Source: Hymenobacter daecheongensis DSM 21074 (GTDB taxonomy: Bacteria > Bacteroidota > Bacteroidia > Cytophagales > Hymenobacteraceae). Taken from it: a stretch of 64,000 nt of DNA. Below the pieces are notes generated by a model. The model made no database searches and was not told where the DNA came from. It saw nothing but the letters and a program-made list of their open reading frames with translations. Shown here piece after piece: positions 18,177-26,124 of this stretch. The position numbers were made by a program, and so were the translations under genes. Where the stretch lies: positions 62,001 to 126,000 of the forward strand of contig NZ_FQYN01000009.1 of NCBI RefSeq assembly GCF_900141805.1, in the 5' to 3' direction. The stretch's first letter is position 1. Every line of letters begins with the position of its first letter.

Positions 18177-18280
18177 TGAGATGGTGACTTAGCGACTTAG
18201 TGACTTTGATGTTCGGCTTGCGCCATTTGCGCAGTTTAAACAGAAAACTCACTAAGTCGCTAAGTCACCATTTCACCAGT
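18164..18280. repeat. Octamer-built inverted repeat element (copy 2)
   Basis: The left arm carries GTGAGATA, GTGAGATG, then a variant series GTGACTTA, GCGACTTA, GTGACTTT before GATGTTC. The right arm ends ACTCACTAAGTCGCTAAG then TCACCATTTCACC. The arms cover the 3' ends of two convergent genes: the left arm contains the FG-GAP stop and the right arm contains the last codons (GTG AAA TGG TGA) of the omega-amidase gene. The loop carries TTGCGCCATTTGCGCAG, shared with copies 1 and 4. Confidence 0.85.
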
Positions 18281-19068
18281 TCGCGCAGGTCGAAGGGGTC
18301 GGCGTCGTGGAGGGCGGGGAAACGCTCGCGGAAGGCTTCCAGATCGGCGCGGCGCAGGGTGCGGGTGATGCTGGTTTCCTGGTTGCCGACTTCTACCAGG
18401 TATTCGCCGCGCATATCCAGCAGGGCCGAGTCGCCGGCGTAGGCGAGGCTGTTGCCGTCAATGCCCACGCAGTTCACGCCCATCGTGTAGGCCAGATTTT
18501 CGATGGCGCGGGCCCGCAGCAGCGTAAGCCAGGCCGTGCGGCGCGAGGCGGGCCAGTTGGCCACGTAGAGCAGCAGGTCGTAGGGCTCCTGCACCGGGTT
18601 GCGGCTCCAGACCGGAAAGCGCAGATCGTAGCACACCAGCGGGCAGATGCGCCAGCCGCGCCACTCCTCAATCAGGCGCTCGGTGCCGGCGGTGTAAGCT
18701 TCGGTTTCGCCCGCCACGCCAAACAGATGGCGCTTGTCGTAGTGCGTGAGCGTGCCATCGGGGCGCACCCAGAGCAGGCGGTTGTAGTAGCGGTCATTCT
18801 CTTTGATAATGATGCTGCCCACCAGCACGGCTTGGCGGGCGGCGGCCAGCTGCTGCATCCACTGCACAGTAGGGCCATCCATGGTTTCGGCCAGCGCCGC
18901 CGATTCCATGCTGAAGCCGGTGGTGAACATTTCCGGCAGCGCAATCAGATCCGTAGGAATGGAAATCTCATCGATAAGCCGGCCCAGCTCGGTGCGGTTG
19001 GCGGGCGGATCCTGCCACTCCAGCGCGGCCTGAACGAAGGAAACGGTTAAATCAGACACTAGCAGCAA
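18265..19068 (-). CDS. Omega-amidase / nitrilase-family hydrolase (YafV-like)
   Basis: About 267 residues. No ATG is available: TTG at 19068 or GTG at 19059 (VSDLTVSFVQAALEW) must be the start, and the GTG matches the usual family N-terminus. The catalytic triad is visible: Glu46 in ALPEMF, Lys in HYDKRHLF and Cys in PLVCYDLRFP. YafV-type enzymes hydrolyse 2-oxoglutaramate and 2-oxosuccinamate. The next gene upstream on the same strand is a YbdL-like aminotransferase; this pair forms the glutamine transaminase-omega-amidase route that salvages methionine keto acid. The C-terminal LVKW and stop come from repeat DNA. Confidence 0.9.
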   Translation of the reverse strand: MLLVSDLTVSFVQAALEWQDPPANRTELGRLIDEISIPTDLIALPEMFTTGFSMESAALAETMDGPTVQWMQQLAAARQAVLVGSIIIKENDRYYNRLLWVRPDGTLTHYDKRHLFGVAGETEAYTAGTERLIEEWRGWRICPLVCYDLRFPVWSRNPVQEPYDLLLYVANWPASRRTAWLTLLRARAIENLAYTMGVNCVGIDGNSLAYAGDSALLDMRGEYLVEVGNQETSITRTLRRADLEAFRERFPALHDADPFDLRELVKW

Positions 19069-19153
19069 TAATTGGAAGGTGATGGAGAATTTTCTGAATG
19101 TTACTGAAAAAACATGATAACTGAAAATTGAATAATACTATCGGTTAGTGCTG

Positions 19154-20308
19154 CTACAACGCCGCCAGCCGGGCAGCGGCGGCGGCCAGTGTTTCCTCCT
19201 GCTTGGCGAAGCAGAACCGTATCAGCCCCTGGTCGCGCCCATCGTGGTAGAAGGCCGACACGGGCACCACGGCCACGCCCGCCTCGCGGGTGAGGCGGCG
19301 GGCGAATGTCACGTCGTCTTCCTGCGAAATCTGGTGGTAGCGGGCCAGCTGAAAGTAAGCGCCCGGCGCGGGCAGCAGCTCGAAGCGGGTAGGGCGAAGC
19401 AACTCGACAAACAGGTCGCGCTTGCGCTGATAAAAGGCGGGCAGCGCGGTGTAGAGGCCGGTATCGGGCAGCACATCGGCCAGCGCGTGTTGGGTGGGCG
19501 TGCTCACAGCGAAGGTGAGAAACTGATGCACGCGGCGCACCTCGGCCGTGAGCAGGGGCGGGGCAATGCAGTAGCCCACTTTCCAGCCGGTGGCGTGGTA
19601 GGTTTTGCCAAACGACGACAGCACGAAGCTGCGCTCGGCCAGCACGGGCTCCTGCAGGGCACTGCGGTGCGGCTGCCCATCAAATACCATGTGCTCATAC
19701 ACTTCGTCGCTGAGCACGAGGGTAGCGGTATTTTCGAGCAGGGCGGCCAGCGTGCGCAGGTCCAGGGCGGTGAGCACCGCGCCGCTGGGGTTGTGGGGCG
19801 AGTTGAGCAGCACCAGCCGGGTGCGCGGCGTGAGGGCGGCGGCCACCAGGTCCCAGTCGGGGCGGAAGTCGGGCAGGCGCAGGGGCACGTAGACGGGCAC
19901 GCCGCCCTGCAGCCGGATGGCCGGGCCGTAGAGGTCATACGCCGGCTCCAGCACCAGCACCTCGTCGCCGGGGCGTACCACGGCGGCCAGCACCGCATAC
20001 AGCGCCTCGGTGGCCCCGCTGGTCACGGTGATTTCGGTGGCCGGGTCGGGGGGCGTGATGCCGTAGAGCAGCGCCGTTTTCAGGCTGATTTGCTCGCGCA
20101 GACGCAGCAGGCCGGGCATGGGCGCGTATTGCTGGTGGCCGGGCGTGGTGGCGTGGCGGGCCAGCGCCTCACTCAGCACCTGCGGCGGGTCGTAGTCGGG
20201 AAAGCCCTGCGCCAGATTGATGGCCCCGCACTCTGCTGCCAGCTGCGACATGACGGAGAAGATACTGGTTCCGACATCAGGCAGCTTGGAGACGATGGGA
20301 GGAAGCAT
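19154..20308 (-). CDS. Methionine/glutamine aminotransferase (YbdL/KAT-like)
   Basis: 384 residues from the ATG at 20308, chosen because residues further upstream are encoded by repeat DNA and the family (E. coli YbdL, 386 residues) begins here. Fold type I PLP enzyme: INLAQGFPDYDPP at the N-terminus, NSPHNPSGAV, DEVYEHMVFDG and the Schiff-base lysine in SSFGKTYHATGWKVGY near residue 232. The last motif is characteristic of kynurenine aminotransferase/glutamine transaminase K enzymes. It lies 85 bases upstream of the omega-amidase gene on the same strand, which supports a joint role in transaminating 2-oxo-4-methylthiobutyrate with glutamine as donor. Confidence 0.92.
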   Translation of the reverse strand: MLPPIVSKLPDVGTSIFSVMSQLAAECGAINLAQGFPDYDPPQVLSEALARHATTPGHQQYAPMPGLLRLREQISLKTALLYGITPPDPATEITVTSGATEALYAVLAAVVRPGDEVLVLEPAYDLYGPAIRLQGGVPVYVPLRLPDFRPDWDLVAAALTPRTRLVLLNSPHNPSGAVLTALDLRTLAALLENTATLVLSDEVYEHMVFDGQPHRSALQEPVLAERSFVLSSFGKTYHATGWKVGYCIAPPLLTAEVRRVHQFLTFAVSTPTQHALADVLPDTGLYTALPAFYQRKRDLFVELLRPTRFELLPAPGAYFQLARYHQISQEDDVTFARRLTREAGVAVVPVSAFYHDGRDQGLIRFCFAKQEETLAAAAARLAAL

Positions 20309-20345
20309 ATGGTGAGATAGTGAAATAGTGAGATGGTGAGTTTTT
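20309..20345. repeat. Half octamer element (copy 3, left arm only)
   Basis: GTGAGATA, GTGAAATA, GTGAGATG and GTGAGTTT run directly into the next repeat family. No right arm is present. It lies just upstream of the aminotransferase start codon. Confidence 0.75.
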
Positions 20346-20352
20346 TGTTCTG

Positions 20353-20507
20353 TCATCCTGAGCTTGCGAAGGACCTTCCTCTTTCCATACTACGAAATGC
20401 CTTTTAACGCGCAGAGCCCTTTACCATGCGAACGGTGAAGGGCTTTGCTCATTTCAAAAGGCTTCCCACTTAACCGAGGAAGGTCCTTCGCTTTGCTCAG
20501 GATGACA
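20353..20507. repeat. TGTCATCCTGAGC inverted repeat element (copy A)
   Basis: The ends are TGTCATCCTGAGC...GAAGGACCTTCCTC at 20353-20382 and GAGGAAGGTCCTTCG...GCTCAGGATGACA at 20476-20507. Inside is a second, imperfect inverted pair, GCCCTTTACC and GGTGAAGGGC. It separates the histidine kinase stop from the aminotransferase promoter region. Confidence 0.9.
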
Positions 20508-20514
20508 GAACCCT

Positions 20515-22803
20515 TCACAACTTCACCACCCGTAGAAGGTGAATGCGGAAGGTGGTGCCTTCGTTTACCTGGCTTTGCACGTCGATGTGGCCGCCGTGGC
20601 TCTGCACGATGCGGTTGACGAGGTAGAGGCCCATGCCGGAGCCTTCTACGTGGCCGTGGAAACGGCGAAACATGGTGAACAGCTGCGGGCCGTAGCGCTC
20701 CATATCGATGCCCAGGCCATTGTCCTGCACCTCAATGACCGGATGGCCATCTTCGAGCACGCTACGCACCGCAATGCGCAGCTGCCGGCCGGGGGCGGCA
20801 TATTTCAGCGCGTTGCTGAGCAAATTATAGAACACGCTCTGTAGATTGGGCCGCACGAATTCCACGGCTGGCAGGGCCGCGAAATCCAGCGCTACCCCGG
20901 CGTGGGCCGCTCGTAGCTGCTCGTCGATGCTGGTCAGCACCTCCTGGGCCAGCGGCTCCAGCTCCACGGTTTCGAGGGGCAGCGCGTGCCGCAGCTTCTG
21001 CACCTGCACCAGCTCCGAGAGGTTATGGATGGTATCGTAGATCTGCTGCAAGGAGCGCTCGAACATGGCAATGAGCTTCACCGCGTCGGGGTCGCGGAAG
21101 TAGGCCGTGCGGGTCAGCTCCTCGAAGATGCCGGCCATGTTGTTGATGGGCTGCTTGAGGTCGTGCGAGGTGGTATACACGAAGCTGTCGAGGTCCTGGT
21201 TGGTGAGGGTGAGCGTTTCGTTCTGCTCCTCCAGACGCTGCTGGGCGCGCTTGAAGTCGTCGATGTCGGTGCTGGTGCCAAACCACTTCACAATGTGGCC
21301 CTCGGCGTCGCGCATGGGCTGGGCGCGGTGCAGAAACCAGCGGTATTGCCCGTCGGCCCCGCGCATGCGGCCTTCCTCCTCGTATTCCTGGCCGGCGCTG
21401 ATGCTGGCAAAATAGCGCTGCTTCACGCCCTCCACCTTGTCGGGCGGAATTAGAGTGGACCAGTCGATGTGCGCGGCATCGGCCGCGTTGAAACCAGTGA
21501 AATCGGCCCAGCGCTGATTGTAGTACTCGATGGTGCCATCGGGCCGCGCCCGCCACACAATCTGCGGAATGCTTTCGGCCAGAAAGCGGAACTGCTCGTC
21601 GCGCTGGCGCACCTCGGCGGCCAACCCGTCGGCGCGGTGGCGGGCCTGCACCCGCTCGGTGGCATCCACGGCAAACATCAGAATACCCTGGGGGCGGCCT
21701 GCCTCATCGTGCAGCGGCTGGTAAGTGAAGTCGAAGTAGCGGGTTTCGACCGGCTGGGTGGGCTCGCCGATAACGGGCATTGCTATTTCGATGGCCGAAT
21801 ATGGCTGGCCGGATTTGTATACCGAATCGAGCAGCGGTATCAGGCCGTTGCTGGCTACTTCCGGCAGCGCCTCGGCCACGGGCAGGCCCACTTTGGCCCG
21901 CCCGGCCAGCAAGTGCTGAATCTGAGCGTTGGCGAAGCCGATGATATGGCGGGGGCCAAACATGGTGCAGATATAGGCCGGCACATTGCCGATAATAGCC
22001 TGCAATTGCTGGTCTTTCTCCTGCAGTCGTGCCAGGGCCTGCCGCCGCTCATCAATGTCGGTGTTGGTGCCCACCCATTGCAGAATGGTGCCTTCCGCGT
22101 CGCGGATGGCCTCGGCGCGGGCCAGAAACCAGCGGTATTTGCCCTGCTGGTCGCGCCAGCGGTGCTCGTTTTCGAAAAGCGTGCCCGTGGTGAGGGCGTG
22201 CTGCCAGCGGCGGGAAGTTTCGGCGAGGTCTTCAGGGTGAATGAACTTCTCCCAGCCCCACTCCTGCAGCTCGGCAAAGGTGCCGCCCGTCAGGTCATAC
22301 CAGCGCTGGTTGTAGTAGGTCACGCCGCCATCGGGGCGCGAGGTCCAGGCCATCTGGGGCAATACTTCGAGCAGCAGCCGAAACCGCTCGTTGCTCTGCT
22401 CCAGCGCCACCACGCGGTCCGTTACGTCGAGCACGCGGCACAGCACGTAGCGCAACGTGCCAGCCGCCGTGGGCACTGGCCGCAGCTGAATCTGCCAGTG
22501 GTGCGGCTGCAGGGTGCCGTCGCTCAGGCGCAGATCATGGCGCAGGTTCAGATTCTGGTTGCGCTGCTGCTCCACCACTTCCGCTAGGGCCGTCTGCCAC
22601 TCGGCCAGCACGGCCGGGCCGGGCTGCGTAGCCTGAGCAAATACGGCGTGCACCGACTGCCCGAGCAGCGTTTCGCGGGAGCATTGCAGCAGTCGACACA
22701 TGCCGGTATTGGCCGCCACCACGCTCAGGTCGGGGGCCAGCACGAGGTGGGGCGAAAGCAGGGCTTCAAAGAGAAGCTCAAAGTCAACGGCTTCAGCAGG
22801 CAT
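20515..22803 (-). CDS. Soluble hybrid-free sensor histidine kinase with four PAS domains
   Basis: 762 residues, no signal peptide or membrane segment, so it senses in the cytosol. PAS regions lie at about residues 5-130, 140-255, 265-380 and 395-515. The second and fourth share PDGxxxYYNQRWxDxTG and are followed by PAC motifs WVGTNTDIDERR and WFGTSTDIDDFK. The dimerisation helix carries the phospho-accepting histidine in YTTSHDLKQPINN near residue 546. The ATPase domain has N-box LLSNALKYA, G1 DNGLGID and G2 GSGMGLYLV. No receiver domain and no adjacent response regulator, so it is an orphan kinase. It ends eight bases beyond repeat copy A. Confidence 0.93.
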   Translation of the reverse strand: MPAEAVDFELLFEALLSPHLVLAPDLSVVAANTGMCRLLQCSRETLLGQSVHAVFAQATQPGPAVLAEWQTALAEVVEQQRNQNLNLRHDLRLSDGTLQPHHWQIQLRPVPTAAGTLRYVLCRVLDVTDRVVALEQSNERFRLLLEVLPQMAWTSRPDGGVTYYNQRWYDLTGGTFAELQEWGWEKFIHPEDLAETSRRWQHALTTGTLFENEHRWRDQQGKYRWFLARAEAIRDAEGTILQWVGTNTDIDERRQALARLQEKDQQLQAIIGNVPAYICTMFGPRHIIGFANAQIQHLLAGRAKVGLPVAEALPEVASNGLIPLLDSVYKSGQPYSAIEIAMPVIGEPTQPVETRYFDFTYQPLHDEAGRPQGILMFAVDATERVQARHRADGLAAEVRQRDEQFRFLAESIPQIVWRARPDGTIEYYNQRWADFTGFNAADAAHIDWSTLIPPDKVEGVKQRYFASISAGQEYEEEGRMRGADGQYRWFLHRAQPMRDAEGHIVKWFGTSTDIDDFKRAQQRLEEQNETLTLTNQDLDSFVYTTSHDLKQPINNMAGIFEELTRTAYFRDPDAVKLIAMFERSLQQIYDTIHNLSELVQVQKLRHALPLETVELEPLAQEVLTSIDEQLRAAHAGVALDFAALPAVEFVRPNLQSVFYNLLSNALKYAAPGRQLRIAVRSVLEDGHPVIEVQDNGLGIDMERYGPQLFTMFRRFHGHVEGSGMGLYLVNRIVQSHGGHIDVQSQVNEGTTFRIHLLRVVKL

Positions 22804-22913
22804 AAGGCGAAAGAAAAATAAGCGGTTCTGAAGCCAGCAAAACGGGCCGCGGCCGGCGCGGCCGCCCCTGCCGACAAATATAAGTCCGGGCTCCGACCCC
22901 GCCGCACGCCCTG

Positions 22914-22948
22914 CAAAAAAGGCCCTGCTCGCCGGCGAGCAGGGCCTC
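22914..22948 (-). terminator. Intrinsic terminator of msrA
   Basis: GGCCCTGCTCGCC is followed immediately by its exact complement, and on the minus strand by a run of six T. It lies 22 bases after the msrA stop. Confidence 0.88.
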
Positions 22949-22970
22949 GGGAAACGCGCCGGCGCGGCCG

Positions 22971-23642
22971 CTATTCCTTTTTGAGCTTCTCGGCGAAGGC
23001 CTTGCGGAACTTGGCCACCTTCGGCATGGATACGGCGCGGATGTAGGAATCGTCGGGGTGCAGGCGGTAGTAGCCCTGGTGGTAGCCTTCGGCGGGCCAG
23101 AACTGAGTGAAGACCGTCACCTGCGTCACGATGGGGCTGGGGTAGTGCTTGCTGGCATCTACGCGCCGGATGGTGGCCTCAATGAGCTGCTTTTCGGCGG
23201 GGGTGCGGTAGAAGGCCACCGAGCGGTACTGCGTGCCGGCATCGGGGCCCTGACGGTTGAGGGTGGTGGGGTCGTGGGCGGCCTCAAAAAACACGTCGAG
23301 CAGCGTCTGGTAGCTTACTTCCTTGGGGTCGTAATAGATCTGCACGGCTTCGGCGTGGCCGGTCTGGCCGCTGCCTACCTGCTCGTAAGTGGGGTGCTGC
23401 TCTTTGCCGCCGGCATAGCCCGACACCACTTGGCGCACACCGCGCAATTCTTCGAATATTTCCTCCGTGCACCAGAAGCAGCCGCCGGCGAAGGTGGCCA
23501 CGGCCAAGCCGTTGAGAGAGGTAGGAGCATCGCCGGTGGTGGGCTGGCCAAAGGCGGCGGGCTCGCCGCTGGTGGGCTTGCCCTGGGTGCAGGCCGCCAC
23601 GCTCAGCAGCAGCCCCAGCAGGTAGAAAGTTAGCTTGTTCAT
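22971..23642 (-). CDS. msrA: Peptide-methionine (S)-S-oxide reductase, lipoprotein form
   Basis: 223 residues from the ATG at 23642. MNKLTFYLLGLLLSVAAC is a lipoprotein signal (lipobox VAAC), so the enzyme should be anchored in the cell envelope. After a 30-residue linker comes the MsrA domain with GGCFWCTEEIF near residue 52 (first Cys catalytic), SGYAGG, GHAEAVQI and YHQGYYRLHP. It reduces the S epimer of methionine sulfoxide. I see no C-terminal resolving cysteine, so recycling may use another thiol. It is divergent from the STAS-like gene at 23760. Confidence 0.95.
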   Translation of the reverse strand: MNKLTFYLLGLLLSVAACTQGKPTSGEPAAFGQPTTGDAPTSLNGLAVATFAGGCFWCTEEIFEELRGVRQVVSGYAGGKEQHPTYEQVGSGQTGHAEAVQIYYDPKEVSYQTLLDVFFEAAHDPTTLNRQGPDAGTQYRSVAFYRTPAEKQLIEATIRRVDASKHYPSPIVTQVTVFTQFWPAEGYHQGYYRLHPDDSYIRAVSMPKVAKFRKAFAEKLKKE

Positions 23643-23722
23643 CACGCCGCTACATACGCGGTTGGGCGGCGGGCGGATGCTTTCGGCCCGGCCCGGCAGC
23701 GGCGCGGTTGGGCCGGCGGCGC

Positions 23723-23730
23723 TATCTTTC
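23723..23730 (+). promoter_or_regulatory. -7 element (TATCTTTC) of the STAS-like gene
   Basis: It matches TAnnTTTG at seven of eight bases and is 29 bases before the ATG at 23760. Confidence 0.45.
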
Positions 23731-23759
23731 GCATCCGAACCCCAATTTCCCGAGTCGCC

Positions 23760-24155
23760 ATGTCTTTGCGCACGCTGTTTGAAACCTCTTCTATCTGTAT
23801 TGGCTACGATTATCTGAACGACTGGCTCTATGCCGACTGGACCGGCGACCAGACGCTGGAGTCGGTGCAGGCCGGCTGCGAGCAGATGCTGCTGCTGATG
23901 GCCCGCGAGCGGTGCCACAAGGTGCTCAATGACAACACCCGCGTCACCAGCATGTGGTCGGATGCGGCGGAGTGGGGCGGCACGGTCTGGTTTCCGGCCA
24001 TGGCCGCCGCCGGGCTGCAGTATTTTGCCTGGATTTACTCGCCCAACGTCTACAGCCGGCTTTCCACCGACCTCACCCTGCGCCACACCACGGAGCCTGT
24101 AATAGCCACCTTCGACGAAATAGAAACCGCCAAAGCGTGGCTGCGGCAGATGTAG
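23760..24155 (+). CDS. STAS-like cytosolic protein (paralogue 2 of 3)
   Basis: 131 residues, ATG start, no signal peptide. Strand pattern IGYDYLNDWLYADWTGDQTLESV, central KVLNDN, W-containing helix AEWGGTVWFPAMAAAGLQYFAW and C-terminal ETAKAWL. It matches the protein at 31375-31776 most closely (YAQWSGIQTLDIV, RLLNDH). The pattern is that of STAS/SpoIIAA-like domains found singly in many Bacteroidota. No kinase, phosphatase or sigma factor is adjacent, so a partner-switching role cannot be claimed. Confidence 0.82.
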   Translation: MSLRTLFETSSICIGYDYLNDWLYADWTGDQTLESVQAGCEQMLLLMARERCHKVLNDNTRVTSMWSDAAEWGGTVWFPAMAAAGLQYFAWIYSPNVYSRLSTDLTLRHTTEPVIATFDEIETAKAWLRQM

Positions 24156-24300
24156 CGGCACACTTATGTCCAGCGGGCGGCAGCTCAGATGCGGCGCGGC
24201 AAAACAAGTTGGCCCCGAAACGGTCCAGCTTACAAGAAAAGCCGACCTTTACCAACCCGCCGCCGCACCTTCCGTGGCGCGCCTCTTCCCTGCCCAGCTT

Positions 24301-25305
24301 ATGACTCCGCATCCGCTCACCTTCACCCAAGTAGGCACTCCGGAGCCGCACCGCATCCGCACCCGCCAGATTGTGCAGGCCCATCCCGAGGTGAAGCAGC
24401 TGATGACGCGCACGCCGGCCACCTTTGCCATCGGCCTGGCCTGCGTGCTGGCCCAGGTGGCGCTGGCCTACGCGCTGCGTCAGCAGGCCTGGTACGTGGT
24501 GCTGCCGGTGGCCTATCTGGTGGGCGCGTTTTTGTCGCACACGCTGTTCGTGGTCATTCATGAGGCGGCCCACAACCTGGTGTTTCGCAAGGTGTGGCAG
24601 AACGTGGCCGTGGGCATCATCGCCAACTTTCCGTCCATCATCCCGACGGCTATTTCCTTCAAGAATTTCCACATCAAGCACCACGTCTTTCAGGGCGTGC
24701 ACGAGCTGGATGCCGATTTGCCCGACTGGTATGAGGCCCGCCTGATTCGGAACTACGCCGTGGGCAAGGCCGTGTGGCTGTTTTTCTTTCCGCTGTTTCA
24801 GGTCATTCGTACCATTCGCTGCCGCGAGGTGGCCACCGTGGACCGCTACGTGGTGGCCAATATGGTAGCGCAGCTGGCCTTCGACGCGGCCATCGTCTAC
24901 TTCTTCGGCTGGACGGCGCTGCTGTACCTGTTTCTGAGCTTCTGGTTCTCAGTGGGCCTGCACCCGCTGGGTGCCCGCTGGATTCAGGAGCACTACCTCA
25001 CGCTGGACCAGCAGCAGGAGACCTATAGCTACTACGGCCCTTTGAACGGCATCAACCTGAACGTGGGCTTCCACAACGAGCACCACGACATGCCCTCCAT
25101 TCCGTGGAACAACCTGCCCCGGCTCAAGGCCGTCGCGCCCGAATTCTACGAGCCGCTGCTGCACCACACGTCCTACACGCGGCTGTTTTTCCGGTTTCTG
25201 TTCGATCAGGAAATTAGCCTGTTCTCGCGCATCACCCGCAAGTCGCGCGGGCAGGCCACGCTCAAAGATCAGTCGGTGCCCGACCGGCAGCTGGTGGAGG
25301 CGTAG
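24301..25305 (+). CDS. Membrane desaturase resembling sphingolipid delta-4 desaturase (DES)
   Basis: 334 residues from the ATG at 24301. Three histidine boxes bind the di-iron centre: HEAAH at about 87, HIKHH at about 124 and HNEHH at about 258. Four or more hydrophobic segments are visible. Several stretches follow eukaryotic dihydroceramide desaturase closely: an N-terminal HPEVKQLM, SFKNFHIKHHVFQG, GVHELDADLP, and above all QETYSYYGPLN with NVGFHNEHHDMPSIP. That suggests a substrate related to ceramide rather than a free fatty acid. Bacteroidota are known to make sphingolipids, but no serine palmitoyltransferase gene is in the window. A general acyl-lipid desaturase is the alternative. Confidence 0.88.
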   Translation: MTPHPLTFTQVGTPEPHRIRTRQIVQAHPEVKQLMTRTPATFAIGLACVLAQVALAYALRQQAWYVVLPVAYLVGAFLSHTLFVVIHEAAHNLVFRKVWQNVAVGIIANFPSIIPTAISFKNFHIKHHVFQGVHELDADLPDWYEARLIRNYAVGKAVWLFFFPLFQVIRTIRCREVATVDRYVVANMVAQLAFDAAIVYFFGWTALLYLFLSFWFSVGLHPLGARWIQEHYLTLDQQQETYSYYGPLNGINLNVGFHNEHHDMPSIPWNNLPRLKAVAPEFYEPLLHHTSYTRLFFRFLFDQEISLFSRITRKSRGQATLKDQSVPDRQLVEA

Positions 25306-25401
25306 CGCCGGGGAAATTAGGGGGCGCTAAAAAGCGGGGAAGGCAATCTTTTTCGGTATGTTCGTGTTGGCCCAGCATCGTCTCATCGCATATTCCGGCT
25401 T

Positions 25402-25854
25402 ATGAAAAGAGTTTCGCTAGTTCTCCTTGCCACGGCCAGCACGCTGCTCGGCAGCGCTGGGTTGCCGGCCCGCGCCGATAATGGCGGCCTGTCGTCGGTC
25501 ACGGTGGTGGTGTCGCAGCTGGTATCTACCAAGTCGGCGGTGAAAGTGTATTTCTACAACGTGCGCGACAAGTTTCTGCAGCATGGCGGCTACGCCTTTA
25601 TGCGGGTAGTGAAGCCCGGCGGCCAGAATCAGATTCAGCTGCCTATTGACTTGCCCGACGGTGAGTGGGCCGTGGCCATCACCCAGGACATCAACAACAA
25701 CGACAAGCTCGACAAGAACTTCCTGGGCATCCCGACCGAGCCCTACGCCTTTTCCAACAACATCCGCCCCACGGTAAGCGCGCCGGATTTCAACCAGTGC
25801 AAGTTTATGGTGAAAGGCTCGGGCAAGGTGGTTTCGATTGTGCTGAAGAAGTAG
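25402..25854 (+). CDS. Exported DUF2141 protein
   Basis: 150 residues. Signal peptide MKRVSLVLLATASTLLGSAGLPARA. The mature part has the family signature: DGEWAVAITQDINNND, then NFLGIPTEPYAFSNN, including an Asp/Asn-rich loop that may bind a metal ion. DUF2141 proteins are common, small periplasmic proteins of unknown role in Bacteroidota and Proteobacteria. It stands alone between the desaturase and repeat copy B. A TATGTTCG at 25357-25364 is a possible -7 element. Confidence 0.9.
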   Translation: MKRVSLVLLATASTLLGSAGLPARADNGGLSSVTVVVSQLVSTKSAVKVYFYNVRDKFLQHGGYAFMRVVKPGGQNQIQLPIDLPDGEWAVAITQDINNNDKLDKNFLGIPTEPYAFSNNIRPTVSAPDFNQCKFMVKGSGKVVSIVLKK

Positions 25855-25875
25855 CGCCGGCTGTCATCCTTCATC

Positions 25876-26032
25876 TGTCATCCTGAGCAAAGCGAAGGAC
25901 CTTCCTCGTAGTTTACTGCACGGGTCATTCAACGCACAAAGCCCTTTACTGCGCCACGGTAAAGTGCTTTGTGCGTTGAATGACCCGTGCAGTAAACTAC
26001 GAGGAAGGTCCTTCGCTTTGCTCAGGATGACA
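25876..26032. repeat. TGTCATCCTGAGC inverted repeat element (copy B)
   Basis: 157 bases with arms of about 70 bases that are nearly perfect reverse complements from end to end, meeting at a short loop around GCGCCACGG. Outer ends are the same as in copies A, C and D. The inner part (CTCGTAGTTTACTGCACGGG) is specific to this copy, so the inner arms have been kept complementary despite diverging from other copies. It lies between the DUF2141 gene and the start of the peptidase-barrel gene. Confidence 0.92.
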
Positions 26033-26124
26033 GGCGACTCAAAATGACAGACGCCTTGGGCACGCCTCCTGCTTTTGCTTTCCAGCCCCGGCATCGGTTT
26101 CTTGCAGCTTCCCAACCCCTTATC

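Noticed and set aside
20309-20356. Upstream start for the aminotransferase
   Set aside because: The additional residues (THHLTISLSHH) are translated octamer repeat; the family starts at MLPPIVSKLP.
20353-20507. Insertion sequence
   Set aside because: Only inverted arms and a short core are present; there is no transposase, so it is listed as a repeat element.
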